A stretch of 55,889 nucleotides of DNA, from the NCBI GenBank assembly GCA_944383305.1, contig CALWOZ010000015.1, positions 1 through 55,889 on the forward strand, given 5' to 3'. Position numbers and translations under genes: made by a program. This DNA comes from an uncultured Clostridia bacterium. GTDB lineage: Bacteria > Bacillota > Clostridia > Lachnospirales > CAG-274. How positions within the stretch are numbered: position 1 is the first letter of the stretch; each line of letters starts with the position of its first letter. The notes below the pieces were generated by a model. It was not told where the DNA came from. It worked only from the letters and a program-made list of their open reading frames with translations, and did not search any database. This document shows, piece after piece, positions 1-8,666 of this stretch.

Positions 1-37
1 TCTATCTTTTATATTAAAACATAAAAAAATCAAATTT

Positions 38-80
38 CATACTCCTCCTATCGATAATAGTTAATTATCCTTTATTAATT
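38..80 (-). repeat. Diverged third copy of the invertible-cassette leader/crossover site
   Basis: Read on the minus strand this stretch has the same order of elements as the 54-bp inverted repeat at 8564-8617: a GATAAT/ATTATC pair (53-58 and 64-69) around a 5-bp spacer (59-63, AGTTA on the plus strand), then a purine-rich ribosome-binding site (AGGAGGAG) and an ATG (38-40). The spacing between palindrome and ATG is 5 bp shorter and the arms are only 6 bp. The reading frame from the ATG stops after 8 codons, so any gene it once served is broken or out of frame. The resemblance is by eye and could be partly chance in such AT-rich DNA. Confidence 0.35.
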
Positions 81-161
81 TCCATATTATATATTATATA
101 ACAAAATGAGTAAATTACAAGTGTAAATTGTAGTATTTTGTAAATTTATTTGTTAAAGAGC

Positions 162-180
162 AACCTATGTTTGACACTTT
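162..180. repeat. 19-bp IS-end sequence, inverted match to 55432-55450
   Basis: This 19-mer (AACCTATGTTTGACACTTT) is the exact reverse complement of 55432-55450, which lies at the 3' side of the IS transposase at the end of the window. Here it directly abuts the broken orfA. Both sites are preceded by the same direct 13-mer TTATTTGTTAAAG (147-159 here), so only the inner part appears flipped. Confidence 0.7.
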
Positions 181-526
181 AATATCTACACATTTCACTT
201 GTACTGTATTTGTCTTTATTCTTTAAGAGTTCTTGATACTTTATTGATGACTTTATCCTAGAATCTTTTTTAGCAATTATGTATTTCAGTTCATTAATTT
301 TCATATCTTCTGTTACTACATAATTTTTTGTAGGTCTACCTTTAGATTTTATTGCAATTTCTGCATTTATTTTATCTTGTTTACGATTATATCTGGTGAT
401 AAAGTTTGTCAGTTGTTTTATAGTAAATCCCAACTTTTCACTAATTTATCTTTTGCTTAATCCTTGTTTTCTTAGTTCTAAAATCTCATTTTCATAACAA
501 CTTATATGTTTATAACTTCTTGGCAT
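179..526 (-). pseudogene. IS transposase OrfA remnant (IS3/IS481-like, HTH)
   Basis: Minus-strand reading from the ATG at 524-526 gives MPRSYKHIS followed by a helix-turn-helix protein of the OrfA type that precedes DDE integrase-type transposases in clostridia (KSKGRPTKNY linker is typical). An in-frame TAA (446-448) splits it after residue 26, and the C-terminus ends abruptly in the IS-end sequence at 162-180, so the catalytic OrfB part is gone. A good ribosome-binding site (AGGAGG) stands before the start. It is probably a dead relic of the same IS family whose OrfB is seen at 55546-55889. Confidence 0.7.
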
Positions 527-576
527 AACAAAACCTCCTATGATATTTTAATTCTACCACAGGAGGTCTCTTTTTT

Positions 577-2431
577 CTATTGTCCATTTTTTAAGGACTT
601 GTTAACTTCTTCTGGATCGTTTTTTTCTTCTGAAATAAATTGTGTCAGTATTTCGTGATAAGTTGCGAAATCGGGTAATACTTTAAAATCATTTTTAACG
701 ATTTCTTCCAAAGGCTTTATGTTACAGCTTTCTTCAAATTCATACTTAAGAAAAGGTATTTTAGAAAATATCCTTATTATAAAAGAATACAATGTATTAG
801 GTTGATTATTTTTACATAGTTTTATATATTCTTTTTTATCTTTAGCAATTGTTTGTAATAAATCTATTATCTTATCATCGTTATTTGACTTTCTTTTCAG
901 AGCATTTACTTGCTCTTCAGTGTATACCAAAACATACCTTTTAAAATAATTTGTTGACTCTTCAATTTCATATATAAGATTTTTATTATTAGATATAAAA
1001 TTTATATCATTTGTTTTTAAAACATATATAGCAGATAAATTTTTATCTATTAATATTGATTTAGACAAATCATCTCCGAAAGATTTTATAAATTTTCGTC
1101 TTAAGTTTTCTTTATTTTTATCAAATTTTATGTACTCTTCTTCTAGATTATTAAGTTTTATTTTTAAAGAAAGATTATCTTCGAAAGTTGTATTATCAAT
1201 ATAATTTAAAATGTAATAGTTGACAATATTTTCTTCTTTACTTGAATAAAAGAAAATATTTTTATCGTTAGATTGCCATTTTACTTCAAATTTACTAGCT
1301 TCAAATAACTTATTTATAATTTGTTTTATTTCTTAACTCATTTAATGCATTTTCTCTATCTATTAAATTTATAACTTTAGGCTTAGTGATATTTTTTTCT
1401 TGTTCTGAAAATTTTTCTATTTCTTTAAGTTATTTTTCAGAGAGTTTTATGATATTTTTACTCTCAAAAGGATTAAAAATATCATTTAGACGATTTGTAA
1501 TCAAAAAATCTGTTTCATATAAAAAATTAACGTATTCATTTTCTTGAAGAAAGTTAAGTATTTTATCGGTTATTTCAAAATTTTCATCACTATTATCTAA
1601 TATTAATGTATAGAAATTACCATTTTTTTGGCACTTTATAGTGTTATCATCTTGCAATTTTAAAATATCTAAAAATAATTTGTTTATTAAATTATCTTCT
1701 GGTAAATTGTTATTGCAACCATCTTTTGTTTTTTGCAATAAAGTATGCTTTATAACAAAAGCTTTTTTATCCATATCTAAAGTCACTATATTTTTTAATT
1801 GTGTTTTTAAGTTACATTTACATTTTTCATCATTCAAACTACAATTTTCACAAACTACAATTTTCAGCATTACAAACAGGTGTTTTTGTATGTTATTTTA
1901 TTGGATTTTTAGGATATTTATCTAGTAAATTTAGTATAGTTTTCACAAAGAGATAATATTGATTATATTCATTATTAAATAATTTATTATAATCTTTAAA
2001 GATTATATCAATAATTTCATTTAAAGATAGAATACATTTATTATTTAAAGTATTTTTATTTATATAGTAATTTGTTATATATAACTTTAATTTTGAAACA
2101 ATTTCATAGTATATAAGTTGTTGGTAAAATTTATCTTTTTTTATATAATCATATTCAGATTTAACAGATGTTATAATTTCACATATTAGATTATAGCTTT
2201 TTTCTATAGCTTCATTTGAGTTATCAAATAATTCATCACATACTTTTACAAATTTTGAAGAGTATACATTATCGTTTGGTAGAATGTTCTTAAATTTTTC
2301 GAGTTTTTTACAATTTCTTTTTTTAAAATTTTATATATCTTTTTTAAAGCAACATATATAGAAATATGTACTTGATATTCATATCTTTCCCAAGAAGGAA
2401 TGGCATTAAATTCTGATAATAAAATTTTCAC
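577..2431 (-). pseudogene. Large decayed gene, function unknown (about 600 codons originally)
   Basis: Minus-strand translation can be followed as one protein from a GTG at 2429-2431 to a stop at 577, broken by a frameshift near 2290, an in-frame stop at 1893-1895, a frame-shifting 16-bp tandem duplication (1835-1850/1851-1866), an in-frame stop at 1430-1432 and a frameshift near 1330. The N-terminus reads AIPSWERYEYQVHISIYVAL; the middle has a cysteine cluster (CNAENCSLNDEKCKC) that could bind zinc; the C-terminal 160 residues are charged with a short hydrophobic patch. I do not recognise the family. The SW-x-x-YEYQ start recalls N-terminal modules of some conflict-system proteins (for example ABC-3C-type components), but that is a weak impression only. 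Confidence 0.55.
1835..1866. repeat. Perfect 16-bp tandem duplication inside pseudogene
   Basis: CAAACTACAATTTTCA occurs twice back to back (1835-1850, 1851-1866). Sixteen is not a multiple of three, so this duplication shifts the frame in the middle of the cysteine cluster of the 577-2431 gene; removing one unit joins the frames on either side. Confidence 0.9.
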
Positions 2432-2674
2432 CCCTAGTATAAAAATTTACTCTTAAGTATCATTTTATACAAATGATACTATATACTAATAGATCATGTC
2501 AAATATTATACTAAAATATTTCTATATTTAATAGAAATAATGGTTAAAAGCAAGAGAATAGTTTAATTATAGGTTTATATATAGATTATAGTGCATTTAT
2601 TAATGTTATATAATGAGTCAGACAAAATGAAACACTCAGATATAGTTTTTAGCACAATATAGAATAAGAATACT

Positions 2675-2699
2675 AAAGGGCTATTAACTCTAGCTCTTT
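2675..2699 (+). promoter_or_regulatory. Leader stem-loop before decayed secreted-protein gene
   Basis: AAAGGGCTA (2675-2683) pairs with TAGCTCTTT (2691-2699) with one G-U pair and a 7-nt loop, 30 nt before the ATG. There is no U-tract. The intact paralogue at 16985 has a matching stem-loop, also with a 7-nt loop, in the same place. Confidence 0.5.
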
Positions 2700-2729
2700 A
2701 CAATAAAAATAAGTAGTGATTAATTATTT

Positions 2730-3944
2730 ATGATAAAAGCAAATAAAATAACCATTAAAATACTATCTTTTATTTTAGCTTTTATATTGATATTATCTTC
2801 AATACCATTGACTATATTTGCAAAAGGTGCTAGTGGTGATGGTACCAGGGAATCATCTACAGGTAACTCTACCACAGTCAGCCACCAAAATGTTAGTTAT
2901 ACAAAATATGCCGGTTATTTACTAACCTTCGTAGGTGTAGAAACAAAAGAAGAAGGTATAGTTACAAATGAAGATTTAATATCAACAGGTATAGCAACTA
3001 GAAATAAGTCTGATTTATTGGGTTCACTTATGTATATGACAGAGTCACACGGAAAATTAATGCCAGTATCTAAGTTTGAGAGATCTCAATTAAAAAATGC
3101 CAAGCTTAAATCACTAAGTATGTATGATAAAACTGTCGCTAACATAATCCAAACAAACAACATTTTCCCTCTAAACCTAAGAGTTGATGGAGAGGTAGAA
3201 AGAGCTTTAAAATATTATATAGGTGTAACAACACATAGAGATGAAAACGGTTAAATATTAAAAGCTTGGAATGATTTAATATATGATATGGGTGTTGAAA
3301 GAGAGGATCTGATAACAAAAGAGAAAAAATCAGGACTTATTTATTACGATGGATAGACTTATGAGGATATCATAGCAAGCATAAAAGATAGAAAATTAGC
3401 TATGCACGTCGAATCTATTATGACAGAAACTTCACAATTTAAATTAGCTTTTACAGCAGCACATTATGGTTATTATACAGTAGATCCAAAAGAAGGCAAG
3501 AAAAGATACCCTAGTTCAAGTAATGATGGTATGAGACAATCTTACATAACTAAAACTCCACTTATGAGAGAAGCTTTTGCAAAAAATGCTCACTTAACTG
3601 TAGCCAACTCAAAATTTGTATCTTAGAGTATAAAAGGGTATGATAGTGTAAATGAACTTACCTACACTAAAAATGGCATTACAAGATATTATTCTGCAAG
3701 TGAACATCAGGATATAACAGATATTTATATTGTTAGGTTAAGATCAAACGCAACCACAACCAAACACCCAACCGAAATCAATATACCACCTACCGACTTC
3801 TATATGACAACACTAAAACCCGTCCCTAACGAAGACGGGTTGTTAATATACTTAAAAAAATGTGAGATTATCCTAAATGTTAGAGGTGGCTATAACGGTG
3901 ATATGAGAGGTTATGGCGAAGTGAGTTTAAAATTAAATATTTAA
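2730..3944 (+). pseudogene. Decayed secreted/surface protein, paralogue of the gene at 16985
   Basis: Starts with a signal peptide (hydrophobic core ILSFILAFILILSSIPLTIF, then AKG) and a Gly/Ser-rich stretch, followed by AGYLLTFVGVET, equivalent to SGYLLSFAKLET of the 954-residue protein encoded at 16985-19849. In-frame stops at about 3252, 3354 and 3624 break the reading frame; the later segments (HPTEINIPPTDFYMTTLKPV and VRGGYNGDMRGYGE) match the paralogue closely. The copy then jumps straight to the sequence that follows the paralogue's stop codon, as if everything between two direct repeats had been deleted. The function of the family is unknown to me. Confidence 0.75.
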
Positions 3945-3973
3945 CATTGGTAGCATATTTGAAATAAATATGT
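3935..3973. repeat. 39-bp perfect repeat, copy 1 (other copy 19918-19956)
   Basis: The 39 bp here are identical and in the same orientation to 19918-19956. Both lie just downstream of the paralogous secreted-protein genes, so the duplicated unit includes the 3' flank. Similarity fades right after position 3973. Confidence 0.9.
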
Positions 3974-4095
3974 TTTTTTATTATTACAATTAAGGTATAA
4001 TTTGATAATTTTTTGTTAAATTTATAAAAGTTTTCCCTACAAACATCATAGATAAGAGTACCATTTAACTATATATAATACAAAAAAGAGTAATT

Positions 4096-4608
4096 ATAAT
4101 ATTAGAAAATAAACTAGATGTGTTAATGTTTATACAGATATTTCTAGACAATAATGAAAATAATACTATAGAATAGGGACTTTTGAAAATTTAGTAAAAA
4201 TATATAAGTTTTTATTTTGAAGATATATATTTTTTTGTAGGTAAAATAAGAGATGTAAATGTATCAAAAGGAAATTTTAGATTTGCTTCACTTATGTATC
4301 TAGAATAATCATTAAATTATATAGATAATATTCTACAATCTAATTTTGATGAAATTATAGAAAAATATGTTGAAATGAATATAGCATACCCTTTTAGATA
4401 AGGTAACGGTAGAGTCACTCGTATTTTGCTTGATTTTATATAAAAAAAGAAATTAAAATGGTTGTAGATTGGAGTAGAATATATAAAAATGATTATTTAC
4501 TTGCAATGGAAAGAAGCTCTAACAGATAAAATAAATGTTAAGGAAATTTATACAAAAGGTATAGATACAAGGTATTATTACAAAGGATATAACATTTATA
4601 AGTTATAA
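4096..4608 (+). pseudogene. Decayed Fic-domain gene, paralogue of 14680-15303
   Basis: Aligns by eye over most of its length with the intact fic gene at 14680: same ILENKL start (ATG changed to ATA), same EDIYFF-GKIRDVN core, and a Fic motif spoiled by a stop (HPFREGNGR has become YPFR-stop-GNGR). Further stops, a deletion before the motif and a deletion near the C-terminus make it non-functional. It lies downstream of the decayed secreted-protein copy, whereas the intact fic lies upstream of the intact copy, so the two genes have been duplicated and rearranged together. Confidence 0.8.
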
Positions 4609-4716
4609 TATTTTGATATATTAATTTTTATTAGTGAAGTTTAGGAAGATTTAGTATACTGTTAATGATATTTAAATTATTAACATAACTGATTTAAATA
4701 CTAGAATAATAAACTG

Positions 4717-4769
4717 AAGATTTTATTTTATATTTTTATTATTTTAATAAAAATATAAAATAAAATCTT
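4717..4769. terminator. 24-bp perfect AT-rich hairpin just before the cassette promoter
   Basis: AAGATTTTATTTTATATTTT-ATT (4717-4740) is perfectly complementary to 4746-4769 with a 5-nt loop (4741-4745). It ends inside the -35 box of the promoter at 4768-4796. It may work as a bidirectional terminator that insulates the cassette from upstream transcription; no separate U-tract is visible, so a protein-binding or structural role is also possible. Confidence 0.6.
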
Positions 4770-4796
4770 GAATAATTTGTAAAACAATGTTAATAT
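4768..4796 (+). promoter_or_regulatory. Predicted sigma-A promoter reading into the left inverted repeat
   Basis: TTGAAT (4768-4773), exactly 17 bp, TAATAT (4791-4796). Transcription would begin about 4803, at the edge of the left 54-bp inverted repeat, so the whole mRNA leader lies in the repeat. No comparable promoter is seen outside the right repeat reading inward. Confidence 0.65.
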
Positions 4797-4806
4797 ACTA
4801 TTAGGT

Positions 4807-4860
4807 TAAATAAAAAATAAAGGATAATTATATATTATCCTTAGAAATGAGGAGTTATGA
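4807..4860 (+). repeat. Left 54-bp inverted repeat with putative recombinase crossover site
   Basis: Perfect 54-bp match in inverted orientation to 8564-8617; identity stops sharply on both sides. It contains AAGGATAAT (4820-4828), spacer TATAT (4829-4833), ATTATCCTT (4834-4842), then a ribosome-binding site (GAGGAG) and the ATG of the SHMT-like gene (4857-4859). Nine-bp arms around a short asymmetric spacer is the usual layout of a tyrosine-recombinase core site. The spacer reads TATAT here and ATATA on the plus strand at the other repeat, the orientation that gives inversion rather than excision. Confidence 0.85.
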
Positions 4861-6137
4861 GAAATTCAAATTTTGATAATTTTTGTGATTTATATGATGA
4901 ATTTATAAATTCAACTAAAAATACAATCCCACTTTGTGCGGCAGAAAATGTAGTGTCACCATTTAGTAGAATTCCTTTAAGTTCATCAATTCAAGAAAAA
5001 TATGTACTCGGTGGAATTACTTCATTTAATGCTGATATAAATTTTGTAGGAAGTGATTTATTACATAAATATTTTGATATAATAAATAAACAATGTAAAA
5101 AATTATTCGATAGTACATATTCAGATCCAAGAACTCTTTCAGGAGTAAATGCTGTAATGTCATTATTAATGAGTGTTTTTGAATTTGGTGATGAAATTCT
5201 AATTAGTTGTGAAGATTCAGGTGGACATGGATCAATGAAAAAAATATGTACTAGATTAGGAATTAAATCTACCAATTTACCATTTAATTTTGACGAATTT
5301 GATTTTGAATACGATAAACTTAATAAACTTTTAAAAACTGGAAAATATAAAGGTATTCTTATATGTCCATCAGATATAACTTTTATGCCAGATTTTTCAA
5401 AATTAATACTACCAGAAGACTGTATATTAATATTTGATGCTACACAAGTTTTAGGACTTATTGCTGGAAAAGCAGTAAAAAATCCATTTTCATATTTTTC
5501 CAAAAATCAAAAAGTAATTTTAATGGGAGCTACACATAAAACTTTACCTGGTCCAACTTGTGGAATTATTATGACACAAAATGAAAATCTTGCAAATGAA
5601 TTTGATACAAAAATAAATCCTGATTATCTTAGAAATAATCATTTGCATCATATATTAAGTTTATCTTTAGTTCTATTTGAAATGGAGTATTTTGGAAAAG
5701 AGTATGCTTCTAACATTGTATATACTTCTAATTATTTAGGTAAATCTTTAGAAAATAATGGATTTGAAGTGTTAAAAAGAAATAAAGTTATATCGGAGAC
5801 TCATCAAATATTTGTTTCTATGAATGAAACTGAAGGAAAAGAATTTTTAGAAAAATGCAAAAAATTAAAAATATCTCTAAATTTTAGAAATAAAAAGTTA
5901 TATAAAAATTCTGGGCTTAGAATAGGAACTCAAGAAATTGCCCGTTATAAATGGACAGATGAAAATTTAGATGAATTATCACAAATTTTCAAGTCCATTT
6001 ACAGTGGCAATATAAAAGATACTGAATTACTAAATAAAATTGAAATAATGGCTAAAAATAAAAATATTTATTATACATTTAATTCTGATATATATACAAA
6101 ATTAACAGAGTTACATAACAGTGAACATAAAATCTAA
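4857..6137 (+). CDS. SHMT-like PLP-dependent enzyme (fold-type I), in invertible cassette
   Basis: 426 residues, about the length of serine hydroxymethyltransferase (SHMT). Motifs in SHMT order: LCAAENVVSP near residue 26 (SHMT LIASENYVSP), GGHGS around 123, DATQVLGLIAG around 194-204 (SHMT DMAHIAGLVA) and TMGATHKTLPGP-like segment with the probable PLP lysine K228 (ILMGATHKTL), then SGLRIGTQEIAR near the C-terminus (SHMT SGIRIGTPA). The substrate-loop region is divergent (GGITSFNADINFVGSD instead of the Tyr/Gly-rich SHMT stretch), so it may be an SHMT-related aldolase or transaldolase rather than housekeeping GlyA. The gene starts inside the left inverted repeat and its 3' end overlaps the convergent NTPase gene by 27 bp. 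As drawn it is downstream of the promoter, so this is the presumed expressed orientation. Confidence 0.8.
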   Translation: MRNSNFDNFCDLYDEFINSTKNTIPLCAAENVVSPFSRIPLSSSIQEKYVLGGITSFNADINFVGSDLLHKYFDIINKQCKKLFDSTYSDPRTLSGVNAVMSLLMSVFEFGDEILISCEDSGGHGSMKKICTRLGIKSTNLPFNFDEFDFEYDKLNKLLKTGKYKGILICPSDITFMPDFSKLILPEDCILIFDATQVLGLIAGKAVKNPFSYFSKNQKVILMGATHKTLPGPTCGIIMTQNENLANEFDTKINPDYLRNNHLHHILSLSLVLFEMEYFGKEYASNIVYTSNYLGKSLENNGFEVLKRNKVISETHQIFVSMNETEGKEFLEKCKKLKISLNFRNKKLYKNSGLRIGTQEIARYKWTDENLDELSQIFKSIYSGNIKDTELLNKIEIMAKNKNIYYTFNSDIYTKLTELHNSEHKI

Positions 6138-8567
6138 GCTTTTATCATTTTTATATTTTTCTAATATTGAGGCTATATATATATAGCCTTTTTTTTCATA
6201 ATATTCTATCTTTAAATCTATATCTTCACACTTATCATCATTAATAATGCATTTTAAAACTTGAGTATATGCATAATTTATATGCAGAGAATTTGGTGTT
6301 AGTACTTCTATTTCATAACTAAAATCATTTTTACCAATTGTTGGATCAATACATTGACTTTCTATTTTAGTTAATTCATTTAATAATTTTTCACTATCAT
6401 AATTTTCTTCAAATTTAAATAGTATTTTAGCCATCTCACAACAAGTTTTTAAATTTATATCATTAACATCATTTGCAAACATTAAACTTTTATTATAGTA
6501 TAAAATACTTTTATCTTTTAAACTATTTTTCTTTGTTTTATAATAACTTAATCTATAAAATTCAGCCTTTAAAAAATAAATATCATATATTATCCTGTTA
6601 TTTTCTTTATTTAACATTTCTAACAAATCATTTAACATTTTTTCACTTGTATTAAAATCATTTAAATATCTTATTTTGTACATTATGTAGTGTCTGGTTA
6701 TAGATGGTATTATGCTCGTAATATTATTTTTATTAGCTAAAGACAATAATTCATTAAATTGTTCATCATAATTAGTATCTATATTTTTAAACAAATAAAT
6801 AGATAAAATACCATATCTTACTTTTATAAATAATTTTTTATTATTTTTAAGTTCTGGAATATCAAGTAAATTATTAAATAGCTTTTCACAATAATTTAAA
6901 TCTTCTCCTATATGTTTAAGACAATGAGCATTTAGATACATAAATTCCATTTTTAATTCAATATAATTATTTAGATTATTATTATTATTTAAACACTTCG
7001 TTATTTCAGTAACTGTTATTTCAAAATTATTTATAAGATGCTCTAGATTTACAATAATAAACAATTTTTTTAATTCATTTTCATCTGGTGAATATATATA
7101 TTTCTTTATATCTATACTATATTCATTTGAATAATAGTATTTTAGTACTTCTTTTGCTTTAGGATAATGACCTAAATGAAGTATTGAATTTAAATAATTA
7201 AATTGAAACTCTCTATACTCTTGATTATCTCTTCTTAAATGTAAATTAAATTTATCTTTTATGTCTAAATCTCCAAGATATAATAGATAATTACTATCCT
7301 TTTCTAAAAAAGGTTTAGAAAAAAGTCTTTTTATATAATTTTCTTTTTCATCATCTAAATTGATATTTGTTGTTAATAGTATTTTTTCAATATTTCTTTC
7401 ATTATTAGGCTGTTTTTTGAAATAAGAATATATTTTTTCCAAGATATCATTAATATCTTTGTCGTCCATAAAATTATCATTAAATATTTCGTTTGATATA
7501 TTTTCACTTACTTCAAATCTTAATGTTTTTTCAATGATAGATATTAAATCATAACCTTTTAAAGTATTTATACAATCATTTATAAGTTTATCGTTTTCAC
7601 CATATAAAAAAATATTGCTTAGCATAGATATTTCAATATTTTCTTGAAAGATCTTGTTATAAATGTAAATACAAAATAATATTTGTTTATGTCTAATGTT
7701 TAATTTATTTTGTACAATAATCATAATATTGTTTTTTATATCTTGCTCAGTTAATTCAAAGTTACCTCTTTTAATAATGGTATCTATCATTCTAGGAATA
7801 CCTTTGCTAGAATTTAATATTGAATTTATTTCTTCATAATTAACTGTTTTATTATATTTTTTTGCTAACAAAACAACTTCATTTTTAGAAAAAACCCTTA
7901 AGTTAACCTGTTCAACATCTTGTGAATTTTCTATATTATTATTGTTATTATTATAAATTACTATTAATTTAGCTTTATATTGTAGTATGTCATATGCAAA
8001 TTGAATTAATTCAAAATTTTTTATATTAAAAGAAACATCATCTAAAATAAAAACAATAGGTTTATTTGTTATTTTATTTAATTCATCAAATAATAAATGT
8101 ATATCATCTACATTTAAATTAAGCTTATTTTTAATATTTTCTAATATATTCTTATCTGAATGTACAGAAATATATATAGCATTATAATTAGGAAATTTTG
8201 ATAATATTTTTCTGTTATTTAACTTATACATAATATACGTAGCTAAATATGATTTACCATATCCCGTTCCACCAGTAATCAAAAGAATTCTAGAGTTTTT
8301 ATTTTTTAAAAAATCTTTTATTTTTTTTATTTCTATAACATTATTCACATAATTAGGAGAAATGTTTTTCCTATAAATTATACTATTGTAATTTTCTTTT
8401 AACTCCTTATATTTTTTTTGTATGTAAGCTATAATTCCTATACCAAGAATTTTATCAATAAATTGATTAATAATTTCATATTTAAAACTAATAATAAATA
8501 AAATAATAAATATTATTGTTAATATTATATAACAAATTTTATATAATTTAAATTTTTCTAACTTCAT
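6111..8567 (-). CDS. Membrane-anchored STAND/NACHT-like P-loop NTPase, in invertible cassette
   Basis: 818 residues. One strong N-terminal transmembrane segment (about residues 10-29), possibly a second at 38-48, then a P-loop domain: Walker A GGTGYGKS (99-106), Walker B IVFILDD (171-177), and SKGIPRMID (about 254), which resembles the GxP motif of STAND NTPases. The remainder (about 380-818) is Asn/Lys-rich and looks all-helical, like a TPR-type repeat region, the usual sensor part of such proteins. It has no recognisable effector domain apart from the membrane anchor. Its leader and ATG lie in the right inverted repeat, and no good promoter is visible beyond that repeat, so in this orientation it is presumably silent. 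STAND NTPases often serve in signalling or antiphage defence; that role here is inference. Confidence 0.75.
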   Translation of the reverse strand: MKLEKFKLYKICYIILTIIFIILFIISFKYEIINQFIDKILGIGIIAYIQKKYKELKENYNSIIYRKNISPNYVNNVIEIKKIKDFLKNKNSRILLITGGTGYGKSYLATYIMYKLNNRKILSKFPNYNAIYISVHSDKNILENIKNKLNLNVDDIHLLFDELNKITNKPIVFILDDVSFNIKNFELIQFAYDILQYKAKLIVIYNNNNNNIENSQDVEQVNLRVFSKNEVVLLAKKYNKTVNYEEINSILNSSKGIPRMIDTIIKRGNFELTEQDIKNNIMIIVQNKLNIRHKQILFCIYIYNKIFQENIEISMLSNIFLYGENDKLINDCINTLKGYDLISIIEKTLRFEVSENISNEIFNDNFMDDKDINDILEKIYSYFKKQPNNERNIEKILLTTNINLDDEKENYIKRLFSKPFLEKDSNYLLYLGDLDIKDKFNLHLRRDNQEYREFQFNYLNSILHLGHYPKAKEVLKYYYSNEYSIDIKKYIYSPDENELKKLFIIVNLEHLINNFEITVTEITKCLNNNNNLNNYIELKMEFMYLNAHCLKHIGEDLNYCEKLFNNLLDIPELKNNKKLFIKVRYGILSIYLFKNIDTNYDEQFNELLSLANKNNITSIIPSITRHYIMYKIRYLNDFNTSEKMLNDLLEMLNKENNRIIYDIYFLKAEFYRLSYYKTKKNSLKDKSILYYNKSLMFANDVNDINLKTCCEMAKILFKFEENYDSEKLLNELTKIESQCIDPTIGKNDFSYEIEVLTPNSLHINYAYTQVLKCIINDDKCEDIDLKIEYYEKKGYIYIASILEKYKNDKSLDFMFTVM

Positions 8568-8617
8568 AACTCCTCATTTCTAAGGATAATATATAATTAT
8601 CCTTTATTTTTTATTTA
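8564..8617 (-). repeat. Right 54-bp inverted repeat with putative recombinase crossover site
   Basis: Exact reverse complement of 4807-4860. The palindromic core is at 8582-8604. It carries the ribosome-binding site and start codon (8565-8567) of the NTPase gene. The two downstream proteins begin with unrelated sequences (MRNSNF and MKLEKF), so the identity is not due to gene homology. Confidence 0.85.
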
Positions 8618-8642
8618 CAAAGTAATAATTATTGGTCATAAT
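8614..8642 (+). promoter_or_regulatory. Predicted promoter for the tyrosine recombinase
   Basis: TTTACA (8614-8619), 17 bp, CATAAT (8637-8642); each box matches the consensus at five of six positions. The -35 box overlaps the last 4 bp of the right inverted repeat. Inversion would leave it intact because the repeat sequence is restored. Confidence 0.55.
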
Positions 8643-8666
8643 TATTATTGAAAGAAGGGATAAATT

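Noticed and set aside
4820..4842. AAGGATAAT...ATTATCCTT as a transcription terminator
   Set aside because: It lies inside the leader between promoter and start codon, has no U-tract, and occurs in both inverted repeats; a recombination core fits better.
4807..8617. Inverted repeats as remains of an insertion sequence or composite transposon
   Set aside because: The enclosed genes encode no transposase, the repeats include gene leaders and start codons, and no target duplication was found (the flanking bases differ).
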